Source: Bacteroidales bacterium
Lineage (GTDB): Bacteria; Bacteroidota; Bacteroidia; Bacteroidales; Muribaculaceae
Assembly (NCBI GenBank): GCA_014800245.1
Contig: JAAVGM010000026.1
Coordinates: 41,676 to 105,675, forward strand
Length of the DNA: 64,000 nt
Reading direction: 5' to 3'
Part shown: positions 1-7,917 of the stretch, piece by piece
Position numbering within the stretch: position 1 is the first letter of the stretch
How the letters are laid out: each line of letters opens with the position of its first letter
Made by a program: the position numbers and the translations under genes
The notes under the pieces: model-generated
Told to the model about the DNA's origin: nothing
Databases searched by the model: none
What the model saw: only the letters and a program-made list of their open reading frames with translations

Positions 1-1688
1 CCCTGAGATTGCTCGGCAGGTTCGTTCTCTTGGGATGCTACTCGCTCAGGACTCTTGGAGAGTTCGAGTTGGCTGAGATTATCAAGGTTTTTCTTTCGCA
101 GAAAGTCGTAAATACCTCCGATATTTTCCCTAACCTTACCTCCTCCAAACTCATAAACCTTCTCTACAAGCCCATCAAGGAAGAAACGATCGTGGCTCAC
201 TACAATCACGGTGCCATCAAATTCCTTGATAGCGTTTTTAAGGATGTCCTTTGTGCGCATATCCAGATGATTGGTGGGCTCATCAAGAATCAGGAAATTC
301 ACCGGCTCAAGAAGTAGTTTGATCATAGCCAAACGAGTTTTCTCTCCTCCGGAAAGCACCTTTACCTTCTTATCGGAAGCTTCTCCTCCAAACATGAAAG
401 CACCCAAAAGATCGCGGATCTTAAGACGCATGTCGCCGGTGGCAACATTATCGATGGTTTCAAACACGGTAAGACTCTCATCAAGAAGCTGAGCCTGATT
501 CTGTGCAAAATATCCAATCTTCACATTATGTCCGATCTTCAATTTTCCATCGAAAGGGATCTGATTCATGATACACTTCACCAATGTGGACTTTCCTTCC
601 CCGTTTTTACCAACAAAGGCAACTTTCTCTCCGCGACGGATCGTCATATCTACGCTATTGAATACATTATGGTCTCCATAGGTCTTAGCAAGATTCTCTG
701 CAATGATAGGGAAATCCCCGGATCTTTCAGCAGGAGGGAATTTCAATCGCAACCTGGAATTATCGACTTCATCCACTTCGATAGGGATAATCTTTTCAAG
801 CTGTTTGATACGACTCTGCACCTGTATAGCCTTAGTGGCCTGATAGCGGAAACGTTCAATGAAATCCTTGATATCAGCAATCTGTTTCTGCTGGTTTTCG
901 TAAGCACGTCGCTGTTGCTCCACGCGCTCTTCTCTAAGCTCAACAAACTTTGAATAGTTCACCTTATAATCATAGGCCTTTCCGCAGGATATCTCTATCG
1001 TTCGCTTGGTAACATTATCAAGGAATGCACGGTCGTGGCTAACAAGAACCACGGCCTTTGCTTTTGTCTGCATGAAATTCTCAAGCCATTGTATAGATTC
1101 TATATCGAGATGGTTGGTAGGCTCATCAAGAAGGAGAACATCCGGACGTTGGAGAAGAATCTTGGCCAACTCCACACGCATTCTCCATCCTCCGGAAAAC
1201 TCAGCTGTAGGGCGGTCGAAGTCATTCCTTGAAAACCCCAAGCCGATAAGAGTGCGTTCTATTTCAGCATCCATATTCTCACCTCCTTCTATAGAGATGC
1301 GTTCATTCAGGTATTCCAGCCTTTCAAGAAGCTTAGCATAGTCGGGCGAATCATAATCCTCGCGTTCACATAGCTGACGATTTATATCATCAAGTTCATT
1401 CTTCAACTCGGTGATATGATTGAAGGCCTTGCGCGTTTCTTCAATTAGGGTTGTTTGATCGGCAAGTTTCATCTGCTGGGGAAGATACCCGATGGTGACA
1501 TCATTAGGACGACTCACTGAACCGGATGTCGGTAGCTGAAGACCGGCTAAGATTTTAAGGAGAGTGGATTTCCCAGCACCATTTTTACCGACAAGGGCTA
1601 TCTTATCAGTTTTATTGATTACAAAACTAATATCATCGAATAGGGGACGAGCGGAAAACTCAACGCTAACATTATTTACTGATACCAT
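1..1688 (-). CDS. ABC-F family ribosome-associated ATPase (partial, C-terminus beyond window)
   Basis: Starts at the ATG whose complement is at 1686-1688 and stays open to base 1, so the C-terminal end is missing. The product has two ABC ATPase domains in one chain: first Walker A GKNGAGKST near residue 36 with signature FSGGW, then a linker rich in Arg, Gln and Glu, then second Walker A GKNGEGKST with signature LSGGEKTR and Walker B LLLLDEPTNHLD / LILDEPTNHLD. No membrane segments, as expected for the soluble ABC-F class (Uup, EttA and YdiF relatives) that binds the ribosome E site and rescues or tunes translation. Which subfamily cannot be settled without the missing C-terminus. It lies downstream of groL, separated by a strong terminator, so it probably has its own promoter. 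Confidence 0.93.
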   Translation of the reverse strand, partial: MVSVNNVSVEFSARPLFDDISFVINKTDKIALVGKNGAGKSTLLKILAGLQLPTSGSVSRPNDVTIGYLPQQMKLADQTTLIEETRKAFNHITELKNELDDINRQLCEREDYDSPDYAKLLERLEYLNERISIEGGENMDAEIERTLIGLGFSRNDFDRPTAEFSGGWRMRVELAKILLQRPDVLLLDEPTNHLDIESIQWLENFMQTKAKAVVLVSHDRAFLDNVTKRTIEISCGKAYDYKVNYSKFVELREERVEQQRRAYENQQKQIADIKDFIERFRYQATKAIQVQSRIKQLEKIIPIEVDEVDNSRLRLKFPPAERSGDFPIIAENLAKTYGDHNVFNSVDMTIRRGEKVAFVGKNGEGKSTLVKCIMNQIPFDGKLKIGHNVKIGYFAQNQAQLLDESLTVFETIDNVATGDMRLKIRDLLGAFMFGGEASDKKVKVLSGGEKTRLAMIKLLLEPVNFLILDEPTNHLDMRTKDILKNAIKEFDGTVIVVSHDRFFLDGLVEKVYEFGGGKVRENIGGIYDFLRKKNLDNLSQLELSKSPERVASQENEPAEQSQ

Positions 1689-1701
1689 ACGACAAAATTA
1701 G

Positions 1702-1736
1702 TGAAAAAAACGCAGATGAGAAAGCTCATCTGCGTT
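1702..1736 (-). terminator. Rho-independent terminator of groS-groL
   Basis: On the minus strand a 12-bp perfect stem (AACGCAGATGAG, loop CTTT, CTCATCTGCGTT) is followed by a run of seven T. It lies 24 bases after the groL stop codon and just before the ABC-F start, so it insulates the chaperonin operon from the ABC-F gene. Confidence 0.9.
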
Positions 1737-1759
1737 CAAAATATATGATTGGAACTAAA

Positions 1760-3409
<1,650 letters not shown>

Positions 3410-3487
3410 TTACTCTCTATTTAAAGTTTTCTTTTTAATGATCTTAGATATTCGGGGTTATGAAACCTTGAAAAGAAAAGTGAAGGA

Positions 3488-3760
3488 TTATTCCACAATG
3501 GCCAGAACATCGCTCTGACGCATCATAAGATATTTTGTTCCCTCGAACTCGATCTCAGTGCCTGAATATTTGCCATAAAGCACCACATCTCCTTCTTTAA
3601 GAATCATCTCCTCATCTTTTGTGCCGTGACCTACTGCCACAACTTTACCTTTCAAAGGTTTTTCTTTTGCAGAATCAGGGATGATGATACCCCCCATTGT
3701 AACTTCCTCAGCTGCGGTGGGCTCGATCAAAACCCTGTCCGATAAAGGTTTTATATTCAT
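3488..3760 (-). CDS. groS: 10 kDa co-chaperonin GroES
   Basis: 90-residue co-chaperonin beginning [14 protein letters not shown]. It has the mobile loop ([12 protein letters not shown]) that contacts GroEL and the conserved core [10 protein letters not shown] and [19 protein letters not shown]. First gene of the groS-groL operon. The leader upstream contains a sigma-54-like promoter match at 3827-3844, and I find no CIRCE (HrcA) inverted repeat. Length is usual for the family. Confidence 0.98.
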   Translation of the reverse strand: MNIKPLSDRVLIEPTAAEEVTMGGIIIPDSAKEKPLKGKVVAVGHGTKDEEMILKEGDVVLYGKYSGTEIEFEGTKYLMMRQSDVLAIVE

Positions 3761-3826
3761 AATGCTTTCTGTTTTTATATTTTTCTATCGTTGTCTTCTG
3801 ATTGCTTTTGCAATCGTAAATTGTAT

Positions 3827-3844
3827 TAGCAAATAATGTGCCAA
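3827..3844 (-). promoter_or_regulatory. Sigma-54-type -24/-12 promoter match upstream of groS
   Basis: The minus strand reads TTGGCACATTATTTGCTA, which fits the RpoN consensus YTGGCAC-N5-TTGCW at every specified base. A start about 12 bases after the GC of the -12 box would give a leader of about 55 bases before the groS ATG. That leader contains a short hairpin (ATTGC TTTT GCAAT). No convincing TTTG / TAnnTTTG pair was seen in the same stretch. Use by RpoN is inferred from sequence alone. Confidence 0.55.
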
Positions 3845-3937
3845 CTTTTAGAGTCAGCTTTAAAAAATAAAATAGATAGCGGAACAATTCCACTACCTAT
3901 TTTAAAACAAGTGCCGAATTAAAAAAGTTTTATCGGC

Positions 3938-5371
3938 TTATTTCTTGAGGATATAAGTACGATGCGGCGCTGCATAGCCTGTGAGACGACCATTTTTCAC
4001 CTTAAACTCCTTATTATATACCTCGTCTCTGTAAGTTCCGTTGGGAAGGGTGGTTGGAAGATCCACAACGTTCGACAATTGGCTTATATTCACAATTGCA
4101 GCTCCTTTTTTTCCGCGATTCACGAGAAGCACGCTTCCATTGGGAGAAATTCTCACATCCTCCTTCTCTCCCTTCATCGCAGTGCGAAATTTATTTACTG
4201 CCACAACTTCGGGATGATAAAATTCATCATTGCCTCTTGCGCCGAGCAAATTGTCGCCCCAATAAGCCTTTCTTGTAGAGCCGGCAGGACGGCTGAAGAA
4301 TAGGGGAGTGCCATTCTGACGTGCTGTAAGGAAAACCCATCCCGTGCGGATCTGATCGTCTGTAAGATGAGCCGACTCGTGGGCATTAGCATAGGTGTCA
4401 TGGCTTTCCACCCATGTGGTGAGGAATTCAGGTGATGCTGAATGATGCCAGTTCAAAATATCAATACCATTAACTGTCCCTTTTTCAAGAGCCTCGCGTA
4501 GCACATGACCATAGCTTGAAGCCGTCTGACCCATATAATCGGCATACTCGGTTTCAGGAACATTCTTATCCTGAAGAACCTCGCCATATATAAATAAGGA
4601 GTCTTCAGGAAGAGCCAATTTCACACCCTTTACGCTCTTGCGACCCGTAGCCACATCCCAGAAGTCGTTTACTTTCACGCCGGCTTCTTTGTCAACCGGA
4701 TCTGAATGCACGCCAATATGCTTGGCTGTATCATAGCGGAAGCCTCTAACGCCCAAAGAAAGAAGGTCGTTGACAAACTCCATATAATATTTCTGGAAAT
4801 CAGGATTCTCCGTATTCACATCAGGGAGGGAACCCATAGCCCAGAGTGTACACTGCTCACGGTCATTATAATTGCGAATAGGATCGAGGCCGTGTGTATG
4901 GAACATCTTGTCTCTGCCACCTACAGCTTTATACATATCGTCGGAAACAGCGTCTATGTCAAAAGCCGTGTGATTGGGAAGAACATCAACAATTACCTTT
5001 ATATCATATTTGGCAGCGGAATCCATCATAACCTTCATCTCATCGCGAGACCCGAGGATATAGTTTCCAACCTTCCAATCTGTAGGCTGATAGTAATAAT
5101 ACCAGTTCCCTTCTGTCACATCCTCATCGAAGATCTTTTTCCCGCTTCCCTCCGGCTGAAAACATTGCTGCACCGGGGATGTCTGAATCATAGTATATCC
5201 GGAATCAGCAATTTTCTTCATGTTTTCGGCAATAGTGGGGAAGTTCCAGCTCCATACATGGAGAATTGTCTCTGTGTTAACTGCATTTGGATCCACAGTA
5301 ACACGGTCTTTTGCCAAACTTGGCAAAGCCGGTAAAAGCATTGCCGGCAACGCAAATAATAGTTTTTTCAT
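3938..5371 (-). CDS. Secreted alpha-amylase, GH13 family
   Basis: 477 residues with an N-terminal signal peptide (MKKLLFALPAMLLPALPSLA), so exported. The catalytic barrel shows the GH13 set: DVLPNH (region I), GFRYDTAKH with the nucleophile Asp (region II), FIYGEV with the acid/base Glu (region III) and WVESHDTYAN with the transition-state Asp (region IV). A small beta-sandwich domain C ends the protein (PHRTYILKK). It should hydrolyse alpha-1,4 glucans such as starch outside the cytoplasm. It is not beside a susC/susD pair, so it is a stand-alone enzyme here. The promoter is at 5439-5470 with an inverted repeat at the predicted transcript start. Confidence 0.93.
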   Translation of the reverse strand: MKKLLFALPAMLLPALPSLAKDRVTVDPNAVNTETILHVWSWNFPTIAENMKKIADSGYTMIQTSPVQQCFQPEGSGKKIFDEDVTEGNWYYYYQPTDWKVGNYILGSRDEMKVMMDSAAKYDIKVIVDVLPNHTAFDIDAVSDDMYKAVGGRDKMFHTHGLDPIRNYNDREQCTLWAMGSLPDVNTENPDFQKYYMEFVNDLLSLGVRGFRYDTAKHIGVHSDPVDKEAGVKVNDFWDVATGRKSVKGVKLALPEDSLFIYGEVLQDKNVPETEYADYMGQTASSYGHVLREALEKGTVNGIDILNWHHSASPEFLTTWVESHDTYANAHESAHLTDDQIRTGWVFLTARQNGTPLFFSRPAGSTRKAYWGDNLLGARGNDEFYHPEVVAVNKFRTAMKGEKEDVRISPNGSVLLVNRGKKGAAIVNISQLSNVVDLPTTLPNGTYRDEVYNKEFKVKNGRLTGYAAPHRTYILKK

Positions 5372-5410
5372 GTCTATATTTTAGAATATATATTTTAGTT
5401 AAGCATACAG

Positions 5411-5432
5411 AGTTGATAGCTATTTATCAACT
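5411..5432. promoter_or_regulatory. 8-bp inverted repeat at the predicted start of the amylase transcript
   Basis: AGTTGATA, 6-base spacer, TATCAACT: perfect arms. The right end falls about 7 bases downstream of the -7 box of the amylase promoter, so it is either an operator at +1 or a hairpin at the very 5' end of the mRNA, which usually stabilises the message. Confidence 0.5.
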
Positions 5433-5438
5433 TGAATG

Positions 5439-5470
5439 TAAAGTTATATCATTTTTAATTTATGAGCAAA
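5439..5470 (-). promoter_or_regulatory. Bacteroidetes-type promoter for the alpha-amylase gene
   Basis: On the minus strand TTTG at 5467-5470, exactly 20 bases, then TAACTTTA at 5439-5446 (one mismatch to TAnnTTTG). It gives a leader of about 60 bases. The rest of the 5372-5715 gap holds this promoter, the forward promoter at 5617-5648 and AT-rich sequence with nothing else recognised. Confidence 0.7.
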
Positions 5471-5616
5471 TAATTAACCCGAAAAGTTGAAATATTTAAA
5501 AAGTTAGAATTTACTTTAACTTTTTTGATTGCATTAAATGATGTTTCTGCACACATTCATCCTTCCTGTGCCGAATCCTAAATAAATTTAAAATATTGAT
5601 TTATAGCTGAACAATA

Positions 5617-5648
5617 TTTGGAAAACTTTAAAGTATTTTCTAACTTTG
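5617..5648 (+). promoter_or_regulatory. Promoter of the NlpC/P60 gene, with leader hairpin
   Basis: TTTG at 5617-5620, 20 bases, TAACTTTG at 5641-5648: a full match to the Bacteroidetes sigma consensus. The leader contains a 5-bp GC-rich hairpin, CCCCT / AGGGG, at 5665-5679, and then an A- and C-rich stretch before the ATG at 5716, typical of this phylum, which uses few Shine-Dalgarno sites. Confidence 0.85.
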
Positions 5649-5715
5649 TGGTGTGAACCTTTCACCCCTCGTGTAGGGGGACATGAAACAACGATAGAAT
5701 AAAACAACAACAACA

Positions 5716-6330
5716 ATGAAACTCAGACTCATTTTTTCAACCTTCATATTGGCAGCTTGTGGCATAGCGGCAAGTGCTCAGACATCGGAAAAAACTATTT
5801 CAGCTCATCACAAGCTTCACGAGCAGCAGTTGGCTAACGTCAATTCAAAGCTCGACAAAAGCGTTGTGTCGGATATGCTCCGAAATGATGTGGCGAAAAG
5901 AGAAGTAGCTTCCGCAAATGAGCTCTCAACAGAATCTTCCAAGATGATCAACGATCTCTTGACTGAAGCTCACAAACATATCGGCAAACCTTATGTACAT
6001 GGGGCTAAGGGACCAAGCAGATTCGATTGCTCCGGATTTTCAAGCTATGTTTACAAACAGTTCGGATATAATCTTAGCCCGGCTTCAAGAGCTCAGTACA
6101 CACAGGGAGTAAAGGTTGAAAGAAATGACCTCCGCAAGGGCGACCTCGTATTCTTCACCAGCAGAAGCAGTGGCGGAAATGTGGGTCATGTTGGCATAGT
6201 TGTCAGCGCTGATAACAAAACAGGGAAATTCAAATTCATCCACGCAAGTATAAAGGGGGTGAAGGTAAGTGAATTTGAAGGCTATTATGTGCCTCGCTAT
6301 ATTGGCGCACGTCGAATCATTACAGAATAA
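5716..6330 (+). CDS. Secreted NlpC/P60 family cell-wall hydrolase
   Basis: 204 residues. An N-terminal signal peptide ends near SAQ (residue 22), then a helical stretch, then an NlpC/P60 cysteine peptidase domain from about residue 85. The catalytic Cys sits in RFDCSGFSSYVY, the His in VGHVGIVV, and a polar third residue in KFIHAS. The family cleaves D-Glu / diaminopimelate links in peptidoglycan stem peptides. Acts in the periplasm. Monocistronic, with a good promoter upstream and no partner gene. Confidence 0.93.
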   Translation: MKLRLIFSTFILAACGIAASAQTSEKTISAHHKLHEQQLANVNSKLDKSVVSDMLRNDVAKREVASANELSTESSKMINDLLTEAHKHIGKPYVHGAKGPSRFDCSGFSSYVYKQFGYNLSPASRAQYTQGVKVERNDLRKGDLVFFTSRSSGGNVGHVGIVVSADNKTGKFKFIHASIKGVKVSEFEGYYVPRYIGARRIITE

Positions 6331-6506
6331 ACTATTATTACTATAAAAATGACTCTTAAGCAAAACTTAAACTAAATATTTAAGTAAATGCTTATAACTT
6401 AATGATACAAAATTTCTTATAGAAGCGACGATCCGGTATATTTAATATATCGGATCGTTTTTTTATATTTCTTTTACAAAAAATATTAAAAATAATTGCA
6501 CAAAAA

Positions 6507-6538
6507 TTTGGTGGTTTAAAAAAAATGTAGTAATTTTG
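6507..6538 (+). promoter_or_regulatory. Promoter of the tandem tRNA-Gln genes
   Basis: TTTG at 6507-6510, 20 bases, TAATTTTG at 6531-6538, about 40 bases before the first tRNA. Full match to the Bacteroidetes promoter consensus. Confidence 0.85.
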
Positions 6539-6578
6539 CATCGTCAAAAAGGGAATAACCCTGATGACAACAACATAA

Positions 6579-6649
6579 TGCCTTGTGGTGTAATGGTAGC
6601 ACACCGGATTCTGGTTCCGTTTGTGAGAGTTCGAGTCTTTCCAAGGCAA
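6579..6649 (+). tRNA. tRNA-Gln (anticodon CTG), copy 1
   Basis: 71 bases fold as a cloverleaf: acceptor TGCCTTG / CAAGGCA, D stem GTGT / GCAC with GG in the loop, anticodon stem CCGGA / TCCGT with loop TTCTGGT (anticodon CTG), T stem GAGAG / CTTTC with loop TTCGAGT, discriminator A. CCA is not encoded. The outermost anticodon-stem pair is a C.U mismatch. A second identical copy follows after 20 bases. Confidence 0.95.
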
Positions 6650-6669
6650 CATTTTTTAGGGTTAAACGA

Positions 6670-6740
6670 TGCCTTGTGGTGTAATGGTAGCACACCGGAT
6701 TCTGGTTCCGTTTGTGAGAGTTCGAGTCTTTCCAAGGCAA
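6670..6740 (+). tRNA. tRNA-Gln (anticodon CTG), copy 2
   Basis: Identical over all 71 bases to the copy at 6579-6649, including the C.U mismatch at the top of the anticodon stem. The two are co-transcribed from the promoter at 6507-6538 and end at the terminator at 6745-6775. Confidence 0.95.
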
Positions 6741-6744
6741 CTTA

Positions 6745-6775
6745 AAGCAGCTGATTGTTCAGCTGCTTTTTTATT
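6745..6775 (+). terminator. Terminator of the tRNA-Gln operon
   Basis: AAGCAGCTG, loop, CAGCTGCTT and a T-rich tract directly after the second tRNA-Gln. Confidence 0.85.
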
Positions 6776-6806
6776 TTAGCTGCTTATTTGTTATTATAAG
6801 AAAACG

Positions 6807-7715
6807 ATGGAAATTATGAATGCATCGGAAAATAATATTGTAAAGATCATCCGCCATGTTACAATGGTAGGATTCTGGATAAACGCCGTATTGGTGGTGT
6901 TAAAACTATTTTTCGGTTATTGGGGACATAGCGATGCCTTGGTTGCAGATGGATACCATTCTGTAAGCGATTTTATTACAGATTTTATTGTTATTATTTT
7001 TGCTTCCACTGCATATAAAAGTGCTGATAAAGATCATCCATATGGACATGGGAAATATGAGACGTTTGCTTCATTAGTAATAGGAGTGATTTTGCTTCTC
7101 GTGGCTCTTTTTCTATTATATGAAGGTATAGATAGGATAGTCTTTACTTTAAAAGGGAATATATTGGATCGTCCGGATATATGGACTATATTCGTTGCCA
7201 TAATTTCGATTCTTCTTAAGGAAGGATGTTATAGATACACAAAAAAAGAAGGATTAAGGATTGGATCATCATCTTTAATGGCCAATGCCGAGCATCATAG
7301 GAGCGATGCTATTTCATCGATAGCCACATTAATAGGCGTAGGATTTGCATTTGCCTTAGGAGCGAAATGGAGGATTCTTGATCCTATAGCATCAATCGTG
7401 ATTTCTGCAATGATTATGCTTTCGGCATATAAAATTGCCAAGCCGGCAATAAATGAATTATTAGAGATATCATTGCCGGAAGATGAAATGGCTGAGATTT
7501 TAAAAATTTCAAATAATGTGGAAGGGGTTAAGAAAATCCATAATCTCAGAGGGAGGAGAAACGGACATTCAACCATAATTGAAATGAATGTGCATGTGGA
7601 TCCAAATATCACAGTTGAAGCCGGACATATAATTGCTACTAATATTGAGAAAACACTAAGAGAAATGATCAGCAGAGATATGATAATTTATATTCATATC
7701 GAACCGGACAAATAG
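6807..7715 (+). CDS. Cation diffusion facilitator family transporter
   Basis: 302 residues. About six membrane segments in the first 210 residues, with the CDF metal-site motifs HSDALVADGYHSVSDFITD (TM2) and ANAEHHRSDAISS (TM5), then a cytosolic ferredoxin-like C-terminal domain (residues about 215-302) with HNLRGRRNGHSTIIEMNVHVDP. Antiporter of Zn2+, Fe2+ or similar divalent metal against protons in the inner membrane. Exact metal not predictable. The ATG at 6807 is used here, but the ATG at 6816 is an equally good start. Confidence 0.95.
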   Translation: MEIMNASENNIVKIIRHVTMVGFWINAVLVVLKLFFGYWGHSDALVADGYHSVSDFITDFIVIIFASTAYKSADKDHPYGHGKYETFASLVIGVILLLVALFLLYEGIDRIVFTLKGNILDRPDIWTIFVAIISILLKEGCYRYTKKEGLRIGSSSLMANAEHHRSDAISSIATLIGVGFAFALGAKWRILDPIASIVISAMIMLSAYKIAKPAINELLEISLPEDEMAEILKISNNVEGVKKIHNLRGRRNGHSTIIEMNVHVDPNITVEAGHIIATNIEKTLREMISRDMIIYIHIEPDK

Positions 7716-7831
7716 AAAGCCATTAAAACAAATAGAGAGCATTAAAAATGTGAGAAAATATTAGTTGAAAGAGATATTCTTGTAAAGATTTATGGTCTAT
7801 TTAACATAATAGTGATTATGTAACACAAAGG

Positions 7832-7862
7832 TAAAAAATAAGGATACCCTTTCGGATATCCT
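7832..7862 (-). terminator. Terminator of uvrA
   Basis: Minus strand: AGGATATCC, loop GAAA, GGGTATCCT, then TATTTTTT. Nine paired positions including one G.T. Lies 56 bases after the uvrA stop. Confidence 0.85.
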
Positions 7863-7917
7863 ATTATATGAGATTTTATCTATCTCAACCAAATTTTATC
7901 TGTCATCGATGCCAACG

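Noticed and set aside
3761..3937. CIRCE element for HrcA control of groS
   Set aside because: No TTAGCACTC-N9-GAGTGCTAA inverted repeat is present; only the sigma-54-like site and a weak hairpin.
6579..6740. CRISPR-like direct repeat
   Set aside because: The 71-base repeats are tRNA genes; no CRISPR array was seen anywhere in the window.
6392..6745. Open frames across 6392-6745 on both strands
   Set aside because: They run through the two tRNA-Gln genes and repeat because the tRNAs are identical; not protein-coding.
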